Below, one piece after another: positions 33,533 to 41,854 of a stretch of 41,854 bases of DNA. The notes under the pieces are model-generated. The model did no database searches. It was not told the DNA's origin and saw only the letters and a program-made list of their open reading frames with translations. Source of the DNA: Archaeoglobales archaeon (GTDB lineage Archaea; Halobacteriota; Archaeoglobi; Archaeoglobales; Archaeoglobaceae); the NCBI GenBank assembly GCA_003663025.1, contig QMZE01000004.1, positions 1 to 41,854 of the forward strand, read 5' to 3'. Both the position numbers and the translations under genes were made by a program. Within the stretch, counting starts at the first letter, position 1, and each line of letters opens with the position of its first letter.

Positions 33533-33837
33533 ATAGTATCACCTCCTTTTTGGATATTATTGTTTTCTTTCGACGAAGCTCTTTCCTTACTGTCTCTAAC
33601 TAATCTCCTAATTACTCCGTAATAACCGCGTATCACATCTTCAAGGAAATATGTTAGAAACGATTGAGAAAATTCAATTCCCAATAAATATTTCCTAACA
33701 TCTGATAAATATGAGCACGACGGACAAACTGCTATATACCAATAATATAAATACATATACCTACCACAGCGAGGACACTTCAAGCTTATTACTACATGTT
33801 CGCCTTCACGATACAGTATTATCTCATAGACCTTCAT
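33529..33837 (-). CDS. Zinc-ribbon protein
   Basis: CPRCGRYMYLYYWYIAVCPSC. Confidence 0.65.
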   Translation of the reverse strand: MKVYEIILYREGEHVVISLKCPRCGRYMYLYYWYIAVCPSCSYLSDVRKYLLGIEFSQSFLTYFLEDVIRGYYGVIRRLVRDSKERASSKENNNIQKGGDTI

Positions 33838-34201
33838 TTTGATACCTCCCGTTATACGCAGACGCAGGATTTCCTACGAAGAACACTGCTTGAACAACTC
33901 TGTAACCTTTTGGTAGAAAGCCGCTGCCATGTATAGCAACTACTGGTCTGCCTATATAGCCAGGTTCTATTACTCCACACTGAATAATGAAACCCTTTCT
34001 GATTAGAGTGCTTCTTGGAAAAAGTATAGCAAAGATATCTGACGGAAGATTGAATTGTTCGTTTAATCTCACGACTTCGTGATTTCCTTTTAAATCCACG
34101 TTCCTCTCAATAGATAAATCTATACCTACTTGCTCAACTGTAGTGTATGGTGAAATAGCCAAATAACCTTGTCTTATTACTTCATCTGGATTGATATGCA
34201 T
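33824..34201 (-). CDS. dUTPase / dCTP deaminase family protein
   Basis: GIDLSIER, FPRSTLIRKGFIIQCGVIEPGYIGRP, AYNGRYQNEGL. Confidence 0.85.
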   Translation of the reverse strand: MHINPDEVIRQGYLAISPYTTVEQVGIDLSIERNVDLKGNHEVVRLNEQFNLPSDIFAILFPRSTLIRKGFIIQCGVIEPGYIGRPVVAIHGSGFLPKGYRVVQAVFFVGNPASAYNGRYQNEGL

Positions 34202-35654
34202 TTATATCACCTCCTAAACTCAATTGAGAAGGCTCAAACCTCACAACTGCGCTCTTAACCCATTTAGGTATGCTCTTTCTTTTTAAGAGAGCGATTGCCT
34301 TTTCATCAAGCACATATAGAATACCGAAATCATCTTCTGCTCTGCATAAACGACCGTATGCTTGAACCAGTAAGTTTTCTGCTAATGAGTAAAACCATTT
34401 CCACTGCTTGAGTTTCTCTAATCTATATCTGACTCTAACATCACTGACATCTGGGAAAGGTGCTTTTACTATGATTGCGAATCTACATAAATCGTATTTT
34501 AAATCTAAACCTTCTTCTAATTTGACGCCTACTAATACTTTGTCATCATCGCTTTCCATCCACTGCTTTAGAATTTCGTCTCTTTTGCTCTCTTCAAGAA
34601 ATATAACTCTGTCCATGCCTTTGAAGTAATCGTAATACCTGTAGCCTGGAACAAATATTATGCCTTTCTCGTTTTCGTGATGCTCAATTATTTTCTTGCA
34701 GACATCTGCGATTAATGAAGCGTTCTCTTTCTGATGTTTTAAGTCAAACTTGCAGACTGGTAAAGCAACTATAGGTCTTCTCTCTGGTGGAAAGAGTGAA
34801 GGTATCTTTATTACTGCGCATTCCTTCTTGCTTAAGCCTAGTTCCTTAATCATATAATCAGGATTTAAAGTTGCGGATGAGAAGACAAACTTCTCTGCGA
34901 AATCAAATCTCTCAAAAATTCTGTCTGCGTATAGAGGAACTATCTCCCTACTAGAACTCTTGACAATATCTATAACCTTTGTTTGTAACGCTATTTCTAT
35001 TCTCTTAGCTAGATTTAGCAGTTTCCTAGCTTTTTCGTCTTCACCGTAATCAGCGAGGTTATTTGCATATTCGTATAAGTAGGGAGGAATGTCCTCTAAT
35101 CTACATCTACGAACAATTGGAAATAATTTATAGCAGTTTTTCTCAGTTAATTTAACTCTGCCGTAATTAACCAGAATTTCAGGTAAGTTGTGTGCTTCGT
35201 CAATTACGCATAAATATTTCTTTCTGAGAGAGTTCAGGTTACTCATTATCCAAAATATATTAGTAACAGTTACGAAAGAAGATAATGCCTTTGCTTTCTC
35301 GTATTTATACACACATAATTCGCATTTGTTTCTGACACACTTGCATTTACCGCCTCTCCTGCACTCGTAGTTCTCCTTGCCTCTGATGTCGTATATTTGC
35401 TCTGATTGAAAATCTCTGCATATTTGGTCTTGTAGGCTAAGTAAGCCTGTTACATAGTAGCCTCCTCTAACCAGTAGTAATGACATGTTTATAGCGCTCT
35501 TACCTACTCCCGTCGGCGCTGATAAGAAAACATATCGTCTCTTCTGTAGTAGTTCGCAAGCCTTCTCTATTGCTTCTTTTTGGTATCTCCTGAAATCACT
35601 GTAGAACTTCTTAAAATTCTCTATTGCCAGTTCTTTATCCTTTCTTGCAGCCAT
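34182..35654 (-). CDS. XPD/DinG-type SF2 helicase with Fe-S-cluster cysteines
   Basis: SAPTGVGKS, CRRGGKCKCVRNKCELC, VIDEAHNL, QAYGRLCRAEDDFG. Confidence 0.9.
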   Translation of the reverse strand: MAARKDKELAIENFKKFYSDFRRYQKEAIEKACELLQKRRYVFLSAPTGVGKSAINMSLLLVRGGYYVTGLLSLQDQICRDFQSEQIYDIRGKENYECRRGGKCKCVRNKCELCVYKYEKAKALSSFVTVTNIFWIMSNLNSLRKKYLCVIDEAHNLPEILVNYGRVKLTEKNCYKLFPIVRRCRLEDIPPYLYEYANNLADYGEDEKARKLLNLAKRIEIALQTKVIDIVKSSSREIVPLYADRIFERFDFAEKFVFSSATLNPDYMIKELGLSKKECAVIKIPSLFPPERRPIVALPVCKFDLKHQKENASLIADVCKKIIEHHENEKGIIFVPGYRYYDYFKGMDRVIFLEESKRDEILKQWMESDDDKVLVGVKLEEGLDLKYDLCRFAIIVKAPFPDVSDVRVRYRLEKLKQWKWFYSLAENLLVQAYGRLCRAEDDFGILYVLDEKAIALLKRKSIPKWVKSAVVRFEPSQLSLGGDINAYQSR

Positions 35655-35767
35655 TTCTTCAAGGCATAATTAACAAACTCGTTAATACTCATCCTCTGCG
35701 CTCTCGCAACAGCCTTAATTTCTTCGTATAAATCGTTATCTACAAAAACGGTAATACTCTTCGCCAT
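35621..35767 (-). CDS. Ribbon-helix-helix protein (48 aa)
   Basis: MAKSITVFVDNDLYEEIKAVARAQRMSINEFVNYALKKWLQERIKNWQ*. Confidence 0.75.
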   Translation of the reverse strand: MAKSITVFVDNDLYEEIKAVARAQRMSINEFVNYALKKWLQERIKNWQ

Positions 35768-35898
35768 TTACTCCTTCTCACCTCCTTCCTCACGACTTCT
35801 CTGATAATCTGCGAAATACTCTTGCCCTCCATAGCACTTGCGTCTCTAAGAAGTTCGTGAACTTCGTCGTCCAGTATAACACTCAAACTCCTTCTCAT
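35740..35898 (-). CDS. Ribbon-helix-helix protein (52 aa)
   Basis: MRRSLSVILDDEVHELLRDASAMEGKSISQIIREVVRKEVRRSKWRRVLPFL*; SD GGAGGTGATAGCATG. Confidence 0.7.
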   Translation of the reverse strand: MRRSLSVILDDEVHELLRDASAMEGKSISQIIREVVRKEVRRSKWRRVLPFL

Positions 35899-35910
35899 GC
35901 TATCACCTCC

Positions 35911-36144
35911 TTATGGTAGAATCTCCTGCTCCAACTCACGCGCACGCCTAACTATATGCTTTCCGTCGTCAAGCAGCAAGACCAAAGCGTATTCCTTCAT
36001 GTCAGGGTCTGTGAAAATTCCCGTTATAGTTCTGATTTCCACGAAGCCACAGTTGTTACGAACAGCGATATGCCTACCTACGAAATCAGGATAGTCCTCG
36101 CTTATCTCTTCTAGCCTCCTAACATAGTCGTTCATCTTTCTCAT
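35911..36144 (-). CDS. Hypothetical protein
   Basis: 77-aa ORF, SD GGAGGTGATAGCATG. Confidence 0.6.
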   Translation of the reverse strand: MRKMNDYVRRLEEISEDYPDFVGRHIAVRNNCGFVEIRTITGIFTDPDMKEYALVLLLDDGKHIVRRARELEQEILP

Positions 36145-36157
36145 GCTATCACCTCCC

Positions 36158-36358
36158 TCATAGTTTTCTTATTTTCACCTTATAACCATGCTTAATCGCA
36201 TCTCTCTTAAGAGCCTTTGCGCACTCATCGCATAAGAAGAAAGTATCGCTCTCAAGCTCATGGTATATAACTGTAATCTCTTTCGTCGCCTCGTTTGCGT
36301 AACAGCGCGGTTCTATTCCTATTCCCCTACCCCTACGATAAGCGTTTTCACATAGCAT
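36158..36358 (-). CDS. Small Cys-containing protein
   Basis: CYANEATKEITVIYHELESDTFFLCDECAKAL. Confidence 0.6.
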   Translation of the reverse strand: MLCENAYRRGRGIGIEPRCYANEATKEITVIYHELESDTFFLCDECAKALKRDAIKHGYKVKIRKL

Positions 36359-36375
36359 CTCTATCGCCTCCTCGC

Positions 36376-36555
36376 TTATAATTCATGATTCACGAAGTTT
36401 TCAAGCGTGTTTTCTTTGAATTCTCTAGATTTGCAGAATATACACTGCTCTGGTCGCTCTTTATACTGTGCCATGCAGCACTGACAGAACCATTCACATT
36501 CGGGTCTATACGTAAGAATGCGATGCAACGCAATAATCTTCTCATCTACTCGCAT
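36376..36555 (-). CDS. Zinc-finger protein (59 aa)
   Basis: MRVDEKIIALHRILTYRPECEWFCQCCMAQYKERPEQCIFCKSREFKENTLENFVNHEL*. Confidence 0.6.
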   Translation of the reverse strand: MRVDEKIIALHRILTYRPECEWFCQCCMAQYKERPEQCIFCKSREFKENTLENFVNHEL

Positions 36556-36557
36556 TA

Positions 36558-36719
36558 CTATCGCCTCCCTTCCCTATTATCAAGAACTTCGAGTGCAGCG
36601 CCGACGCCAATTAAAATACTCGCAGAAATAGTGTTCCATAGCGATTCATTTAGCAAGCTCACGACAGCATAAGCTACGCCCCATCCCAGTAATAACTTTC
36701 CTGTAAGTTTTAACAACAT
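36558..36719 (-). CDS. Small membrane protein (53 aa)
   Basis: MLLKLTGKLLLGWGVAYAVVSLLNESLWNTISASILIGVGAALEVLDNREGRR*. Confidence 0.55.
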   Translation of the reverse strand: MLLKLTGKLLLGWGVAYAVVSLLNESLWNTISASILIGVGAALEVLDNREGRR

Positions 36720-36736
36720 CGCTTCTCATCACCTCC

Positions 36737-36937
36737 TCATACTACATCTTCTACTATCACTCTAGCTAGAAACAGATAAATAATTGCTGATATTACGAAC
36801 CATGCTAATTTCTGCCAGAAAGTGATAGGCTGTAGAAAAAACCAGAGTAGAACACCAGGAACTGCTGGTATAACAAAGATAAGCACAAATGCTATAAAGC
36901 CATACATTACTTCTTCTGCGTCCATGGCTCCTACCAC
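36737..36937 (-). CDS. Small two-TM membrane protein
   Basis: Hydrophobic segments YGFIAFVLIFVIPAVPGVLLWFFL and LAWFVISAIIYLFLARVIV. Confidence 0.55.
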   Translation of the reverse strand: MVGAMDAEEVMYGFIAFVLIFVIPAVPGVLLWFFLQPITFWQKLAWFVISAIIYLFLARVIVEDVV

Positions 36938-37575
36938 TTTATCATCTTCTTAAAGCGCTCTATATATTCCTTGAGCGACTCAACCTCGCCTAGTTTTGAA
37001 GGATGCTCAAACCTTGACTTGACTATTTTATAAACTTGCTTTCCGTTTCTCAAAACTAGAACAGCGACTACGTCTGCTATTTCTGGAAGTATCTTTAATC
37101 CGTCAGGTATTTTCTTCCCTGTTACTCGCTCTCTTCCTAGTTCTTCGTCGTAAGTATATTGGTCTTTTAATCCGCCAGTTACTGTGAATGAGCAATCACT
37201 GTTGAAAAATATTTCTCTCGCTATTTCGTATACTTTACCCCACTCTGTTATCGGATAAATCTTCTCTTTTTTCTTCCCCTTTAAACCTTCTCTTCTCAGA
37301 TACTCCCTAGCAAGCAAGTCTCTGAAAGCATCGGCAGTTTCCAAACAGCATAACAAATTGTTCTCCTCACATTCTCTGACACATTTCATTAATTCATCGT
37401 ATTCTCTGACAACTCTGTATCTTTCTTCAAACTTGTCTCCATAGACATTCATGGCTGCTATCATCGCCTCGTTATTCATCGTCATATCAACACATAAACT
37501 GTCTTTCAACGAAAGCGCTGTATGCGTCTTGCCTATACCCGTTTCTCCGTATATACACACAATTATTCTTTTCAT
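36931..37575 (-). CDS. Sak4/RecA-like P-loop ATPase
   Basis: IIVCIYGETGIGKTHTAL Walker A, central region and C-terminal layout resembling phage AAA_24/Sak4 proteins. Confidence 0.7.
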   Translation of the reverse strand: MKRIIVCIYGETGIGKTHTALSLKDSLCVDMTMNNEAMIAAMNVYGDKFEERYRVVREYDELMKCVRECEENNLLCCLETADAFRDLLAREYLRREGLKGKKKEKIYPITEWGKVYEIAREIFFNSDCSFTVTGGLKDQYTYDEELGRERVTGKKIPDGLKILPEIADVVAVLVLRNGKQVYKIVKSRFEHPSKLGEVESLKEYIERFKKMIKW

Positions 37576-37967
37576 TCTTCCTCACCCACAGTTTTCTCTC
37601 CTAGTATTTGCTTGACTAGCATCCATGCTTCGTAAATCAGCAACTCGGCTGTATATATTCTCTTGTCGTATTCCCTTATTTCGTGCAAGTCGCCCATTAT
37701 AACATATAGACGCTCCTTAATCCTTTCCAATATTCTCTCTTCTATCTTCTTCATATTACTCTTCTCCTCCTCATCTTCTTCTTCTAACTCCTTCTCTCTT
37801 TGAACTATACACTCAAATCGCTGATGCTTCATGCACCAGCCAATCGCATGAAACTCCCTTGCACCACAGTAAGGACAGTATGGCTCATCGCCAACTGGCG
37901 TGTGCTGCACATATAGCTCAAATCCTTTTTCTCTCCATTCCTCCACTAGTTTGTCTATATCTATCAT
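37572..37967 (-). CDS. Zinc-finger-containing protein
   Basis: CPYCGAREFHAIGWCMKHQRFEC. Confidence 0.6.
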   Translation of the reverse strand: MIDIDKLVEEWREKGFELYVQHTPVGDEPYCPYCGAREFHAIGWCMKHQRFECIVQREKELEEEDEEEKSNMKKIEERILERIKERLYVIMGDLHEIREYDKRIYTAELLIYEAWMLVKQILGEKTVGEEE

Positions 37968-38166
37968 TTCTATACCTCACCACAATTTCTGCCATCTTCG
38001 CAAGAACACTACCTCCATAAACCCTGACATTATCAAGTTCATCAAGTATCTTCTGTCTCTCGTCTTCCCTGCCTTCTCGCTCTAGTCTCCCCATCAGTGC
38101 TTCCCACTCAGTTCTAATCAACTTTGACCAAGCTCCATATAACTTCACGAAATCCTCTGGCTTCAT
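37918..38166 (-). CDS. Hypothetical protein
   Basis: 82-aa ORF. Confidence 0.55.
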   Translation of the reverse strand: MKPEDFVKLYGAWSKLIRTEWEALMGRLEREGREDERQKILDELDNVRVYGGSVLAKMAEIVVRYRNDRYRQTSGGMERKRI

Positions 38167-38543
38167 AATATCAACCTCCCTTGCTTATACATAAGAGCGT
38201 CAAGAACATGATATAACTCAAAAAGCCGAAACATAGCAGCAGAATAATCTCCTTGCTCAAAATAATGCTTAATCTCACTAATCAAATCTCTACAAATATC
38301 TTCTAAATTCTCTTTCTGCTCTAACTGCTCTAGTTCCTCGTTAAGTGCGACTATCTCTGCTCCATGAGTAGTTAATCTTAATCTCCTGTCCTCCGTGATA
38401 TAAACAAAGCCTCCTTGCAATAAGCAGTCTACTATCACTTTCTCCTCAATAGGAAGATTATCGTAAAAAAGCACTTCATCACGAATTCTCTTCATTAAAA
38501 GAATAGCACCAGTCAAGCTCATTCTCTCTACCTCACCTCGCAC
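38163..38543 (-). CDS. Hypothetical protein
   Basis: 126-aa ORF. Confidence 0.6.
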   Translation of the reverse strand: MRGEVERMSLTGAILLMKRIRDEVLFYDNLPIEEKVIVDCLLQGGFVYITEDRRLRLTTHGAEIVALNEELEQLEQKENLEDICRDLISEIKHYFEQGDYSAAMFRLFELYHVLDALMYKQGRLIL

Positions 38544-38552
38544 TGCATCACT

Positions 38553-38768
38553 TCACCCCCAAAATATCCGCGTGCGCACTCCAACATAGAACATCAAAGC
38601 CACCAAAAACATCGTAATAAGCACTGTTACTAGAGCCGCGATAGCATCGCCGTATTCTCTCTTTCTAATAGACTCAATCATTTCTCTCCCGACATCAATC
38701 ACCACGATTGCACCGAAGCCGACCACTAGAGCAGTTAAGCCATATACAAGACCCATATATAGCAACAT
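38553..38768 (-). CDS. Two-TM membrane protein
   Basis: Hydrophobic segments VYGLTALVVGFGAIVVI and ALVTVLITMFLVALMFYVGV. Confidence 0.55.
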   Translation of the reverse strand: MLLYMGLVYGLTALVVGFGAIVVIDVGREMIESIRKREYGDAIAALVTVLITMFLVALMFYVGVRTRIFWG

Positions 38769-38850
38769 AAAGACACCTCACCTCCTACTTATCAGCGTAT
38801 AAACTCCGACGACATATACCTTCTCATTAATCTAATAACGACTATCAAGC

Positions 38851-39036
38851 TCATTTCATTAACCTCCTTAACACGAAATAAGCCAAAAGAATATATACAA
38901 CTACGATTACAGCGATGATAAGCAATAACAAATCGCCAGATAATACTGCGCTACAAACACAAACAAAGCATGCTGCTAACCCAGTAACGATAAGAATAAA
39001 TGAAAAGATATCTTCTACTTCAAGCATCTTAATCAT
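38851..39036 (-). CDS. Two-TM membrane protein
   Basis: FSFILIVTGLAACFVCVCSAV and LLLLIIAVIVVVYILLAYFVL. Confidence 0.55.
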   Translation of the reverse strand: MIKMLEVEDIFSFILIVTGLAACFVCVCSAVLSGDLLLLIIAVIVVVYILLAYFVLRRLMK

Positions 39037-39050
39037 TTCAATACACCTAC

Positions 39051-39182
39051 TTATTTCTTTATTTCTACTTCTACGACTTCGCCCTCTTTATATCTTACTC
39101 GCACTTCTCGAACAATCCCGAGAAAAAACAACAGCTCGCCTATAACCTTCTTCAGAAGCAGAAGATAAGAAAACAGCCTCAT
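39051..39182 (-). CDS. Small protein (43 aa)
   Basis: MRLFSYLLLLKKVIGELLFFLGIVREVRVRYKEGEVVEVEIKK*. Confidence 0.5.
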   Translation of the reverse strand: MRLFSYLLLLKKVIGELLFFLGIVREVRVRYKEGEVVEVEIKK

Positions 39183-39186
39183 CGCA

Positions 39187-39339
39187 TCAACGAACGCCGC
39201 GCTCACTCCATCTCTCAACTAACTTCGCTGCTCTTGTTACTATGCATTCTCCGTCAGAGTAAAACTCACAATTCTCACAATTTCCAATACAAATAGGCTC
39301 TGTGCGGAAACTAGCTAGCTCTCTAATAAGTTCTCTCAC
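39187..39339 (-). CDS. Small 4-Cys protein (50 aa, GTG start)
   Basis: VRELIRELASFRTEPICIGNCENCEFYSDGECIVTRAAKLVERWSERGVR*; SD AGGAGGAAAGTG. Confidence 0.55.
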   Translation of the reverse strand: MRELIRELASFRTEPICIGNCENCEFYSDGECIVTRAAKLVERWSERGVR

Positions 39340-39713
39340 TTTCCTCCTAACCTCTCTTTTATCCACTTCTCATCACCTCTCTTCACAATCAACACTTTAC
39401 CTTTATCATGAATTATCTCAAAATCTCTCGTAACAATCAAATCACGAATCTCAACATCGTCTTTATGAAGCAAAACAATCTCACCTCTCAGAAAGGCTTT
39501 AATTTCATCTTCATCCTCAAGAGGCAATAACTCACCACACTCAGGACAATACGCTCTCTCTTCAACAACCTCGGGTTCTTCGTCTCTATCAATCTCTTCT
39601 TGAGAAATTTCTCCCTTATCATCTAAGCGAGTAGAATATGTAATCATATAACATCTATAAATATCTACAGTTAGCTCGCTTATCTCTTCACCACAATACG
39701 GACACCTCGCCAT
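39336..39713 (-). CDS. Zinc-ribbon protein
   Basis: MARCPYCGEEI...YCPECGELLP. Confidence 0.7.
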   Translation of the reverse strand: MARCPYCGEEISELTVDIYRCYMITYSTRLDDKGEISQEEIDRDEEPEVVEERAYCPECGELLPLEDEDEIKAFLRGEIVLLHKDDVEIRDLIVTRDFEIIHDKGKVLIVKRGDEKWIKERLGGK

Positions 39714-39730
39714 TATCTATCACCTCCACG

Positions 39731-39760
39731 AAAAAATAGAAGAGGGAGGATAAACCTCCC
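39731..39760 (-). terminator. Intrinsic-terminator-like hairpin plus T tract
   Basis: Minus strand GGGAGG-TTTAT-CCTCCC-TCTTCTATTTTTT directly after the stop of 39761..40081. Confidence 0.5.
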
Positions 39761-40081
39761 TTATAAATCTAATCCTCCTGCTTCTACTCTCGCCCCTACT
39801 TCTCTCTTCACCTCTTCTATGACATCTAAGAGCTCTCTAACCTCCTCGTATCTAGCGACCATCTCATCCATCTTCTTCCTCGCGACGAGAATCTCCTCAG
39901 ACGCTATGCTATCTATCTTCTCACAAAGCGTATCGCTGAGAGGAACGACAACATTTACGACGCTACCTCCTCCTACATCCACGGCACCTACGCAAGTAAA
40001 TCTCTTTGATAACAACGCCTTTGCTTCTCTCGCACTCAGTTCCACTGGAACACTTATAACCACTCCCTTCACCTCAGTCAT
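39761..40081 (-). CDS. Hypothetical protein
   Basis: 106-aa ORF. Confidence 0.6.
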   Translation of the reverse strand: MTEVKGVVISVPVELSAREAKALLSKRFTCVGAVDVGGGSVVNVVVPLSDTLCEKIDSIASEEILVARKKMDEMVARYEEVRELLDVIEEVKREVGARVEAGGLDL

Positions 40082-40082
40082 C

Positions 40083-40481
40083 TCAATACACCTTTATACC
40101 TGCCTTCTCCATCACTTCTCTAGCACCTGTCTCCGACTTCTGTGAAAAAGCAAGGTCTAATAGTGTCCTCAGCCTAACTGCTTCTCTCGTCTTATCTCTA
40201 GCCTCCTCTACTACATCAGAAATCCTGTCCTCTACGACCTCAACAGGATTAAGCCGAGTAGGTATATTAATAGTTATCTCTGCTATCCATGCTCCAAAAT
40301 CGTTCTTGTATATCTTCTCTAGTTGCATCGCATTCTCGTTATCAACGATGCGCTCAAAGACTCTCCTAAATATCTCCTGTGCGCCATCATCGCAAAGTCC
40401 GCACGCCTCGTAAAGTGATAACCTAACTGTCGCCTTCAAACTATGAATCTTCGCCCAGTTCCATATTTCTTTTGCTTCCAT
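40083..40481 (-). CDS. Hypothetical protein
   Basis: 132-aa ORF. Confidence 0.6.
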   Translation of the reverse strand: MEAKEIWNWAKIHSLKATVRLSLYEACGLCDDGAQEIFRRVFERIVDNENAMQLEKIYKNDFGAWIAEITINIPTRLNPVEVVEDRISDVVEEARDKTREAVRLRTLLDLAFSQKSETGAREVMEKAGIKVY

Positions 40482-40483
40482 CT

Positions 40484-40657
40484 CTACTCACCTTGTTTGC
40501 TTATACCCCTTAGCAACTCTATACACCTCAGACATATCCCGCATATATTGTTGCCCGTTTCCACTGAAACTATCCGAAACTCCGCTGGTCTTCCACAGAA
40601 CTCGCAAGTATCCTCTGTCTTCTCTACATCTATAACTACTTGTCTTCTAATTCTCAT
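40484..40657 (-). CDS. Zinc-finger protein (57 aa)
   Basis: MRIRRQVVIDVEKTEDTCEFCGRPAEFRIVSVETGNNICGICLRCIELLRGISKQGE*. Confidence 0.65.
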   Translation of the reverse strand: MRIRRQVVIDVEKTEDTCEFCGRPAEFRIVSVETGNNICGICLRCIELLRGISKQGE

Positions 40658-41172
40658 AATTCCACCTCTATCTCGCCACTCTCCTCCTCACTTCTCTCGC
40701 CAAGCTTCCGCCTCTGCTCGCTCCCAACCAAAGCCATCTCCGTCTCCACTTTCTCGTCAGTTATCCTCAAGTGAAGACGCTTGTATTTCCTCTCCTCGCC
40801 ACCTGCCCATCTCCAGCCAATCCACACCTTTCTACCGACCAAATCTTCCTTCAACCATAAGACGCCGTCCTCGTCTCTCGTGCCTAGTGTGTCCGCAATT
40901 TGCCTCCCCAGAAGAGAATTCGCACTCGCCGATATAATATATTCCTTCCCTGGCTCCTCTGGGTCTTCTACGACCAATCCGACGTTCCTGATTCTCTCGT
41001 CTTTATACTGACCCGTCTCAAAGTCCTTGGCTTGACCACCGAAGTATTCTCCTAATCCCTTCAAAATCAGCTCGTAAGCAACGCTTTCTTCTAACTCTAG
41101 AGGCTCTCTAGTTATTGCTGCTGCTGGTATCTCCTCTTCCTTTATCTCCTTCTTTTTCATCCTTCTCATCAC
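40654..41172 (-). CDS. Hypothetical protein, possible ssDNA-binding/OB-like (tentative)
   Basis: 172-aa ORF with beta-rich middle and acidic C-terminus SGEIEVEL; fold guess only. Confidence 0.5.
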   Translation of the reverse strand: MMRRMKKKEIKEEEIPAAAITREPLELEESVAYELILKGLGEYFGGQAKDFETGQYKDERIRNVGLVVEDPEEPGKEYIISASANSLLGRQIADTLGTRDEDGVLWLKEDLVGRKVWIGWRWAGGEERKYKRLHLRITDEKVETEMALVGSEQRRKLGERSEEESGEIEVEL

Positions 41173-41518
41173 CTCCCTTCTTTTCTTTCTTTTCTTTCTC
41201 CTTCCTCCTCCATTCCTCTATCGCCAGCCCTATCTTCTGCATCATCTTCCCTGAAATTCTTAGAAAGTCCTCAACTCTGCATGTCTGCAGCAAAAACAAT
41301 TCCACGAAAGTATCGGCGAGTTCGTTATCACCTATCTCCCTCAAAGCGAGAACACTAGCCGAAGCTAGTTTCACTGTCGCCTCCGTGATAACCACTGGAT
41401 TACTTGTTTTCTTCGTCATATTATCAACGAACTCCTCCACAGCCTTGTCCACCTTCTCTTTCTGCTTAGACAACTCCTCCAGCAGATTCATCACATCACC
41501 TCCTATCTCTCCATCCAC
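41108..41518 (-). CDS. Hypothetical helical protein with charged low-complexity tail
   Basis: KEKEKKEKKGGDEKDEKEGDKGRGD tail. Confidence 0.6.
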   Translation of the reverse strand: MDGEIGGDVMNLLEELSKQKEKVDKAVEEFVDNMTKKTSNPVVITEATVKLASASVLALREIGDNELADTFVELFLLQTCRVEDFLRISGKMMQKIGLAIEEWRRKEKEKKEKKGGDEKDEKEGDKGRGDTSSSNN

Positions 41519-41811
41519 CTCTTTCGTGGCAGGGAAGAGCCACCGCGAGCTCTCCCTTTCTGCCCCAAAAGAGCTGTCTCATATTCAGCAGCCCTAATCA
41601 AGAAATCAATCACTTCATCGTTAGCAACATCAACACTATGAACACGCCCTCCCTCGTAAACTAGAAAGACAACACCCAAACTCCTCAGTTCTCTGAATAT
41701 CTCTCTCGCTGAAACATGCGAGATGACATCAACATTCGTAGCACCCCTGAAATCACTGACAACATAATACCAATTAGCAAACAGCAACCTAGCACTCTTG
41801 CTTAATATCAT
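41503..41811 (-). CDS. Possible winged-helix regulator
   Basis: VSAREIFRELRSLGVVFLVYEGGRVHSVDV resembles a wHTH recognition helix plus wing. Confidence 0.5.
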   Translation of the reverse strand: MILSKSARLLFANWYYVVSDFRGATNVDVISHVSAREIFRELRSLGVVFLVYEGGRVHSVDVANDEVIDFLIRAAEYETALLGQKGRARGGSSLPRKRWMER

Positions 41812-41854
41812 TTCTCCTCCCCCGCATAACAGAATAATAACTCTTCATCAATGC

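Noticed and set aside
1539-41597. Plus-strand ORFs in the track (for example 1774..2124, 4379..4588, 13576..14067, 26774..27235, 40443..40937)
   Set aside because: All lie antisense to better minus-strand genes, are Leu/Ser/Arg/Phe-rich, lack SD-like starts and show no motifs.
1-41854. tRNA/rRNA genes, integrase, terminase or portal
   Set aside because: None recognised by eye; absence is not proven without tRNAscan/HMM searches and the window may be partial.

Overview
The window is a compact, single-direction accessory genome. Every convincing gene lies on the minus strand, and the plus-strand ORFs look like antisense shadows. Gene content indicates an archaeal virus or virus-like element: a family B DNA polymerase with a C-terminal PIP-box-like tail, a primase-like protein, an Fe-S XPD/DinG-type helicase, a Cas4-like nuclease, a dUTPase/dCTP deaminase, a Sak4/RecA-like ATPase, and many RHH and zinc-finger proteins. 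The right half (about 22.6-41.8 kb) is replication and regulation. The left half (about 1-22.5 kb) is virion, fibre and surface genes mixed with a glycan-modification set (GT2, GT4, GT-A, sulfatase-like, SAM methyltransferase). The most unusual signal is two radical SAM/SPASM enzymes embedded among structural genes. One overlaps a 493-aa protein with two dense CxxxC/Thr arrays resembling ranthipeptide (SCIFF) precursors, a dockerin-like module and a CFI-box-like tail. The other overlaps a Cys-bearing paralogue of a fibre-type protein family. I propose as a hypothesis that radical SAM enzymes modify virion proteins. Other notable signals: a 268-bp noncoding region with a perfect 24-bp palindrome, a G4 motif and a 50-bp near-perfect palindrome; a likely -1 frameshift in a fibre-like gene; a perfect 15-bp hairpin inside a glycosyltransferase gene; four copies of a TATTTAAATAATTT element at transcription-unit boundaries; and a duplicated N-terminal fibre module. 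No database search was run; family names come from motifs and memory.
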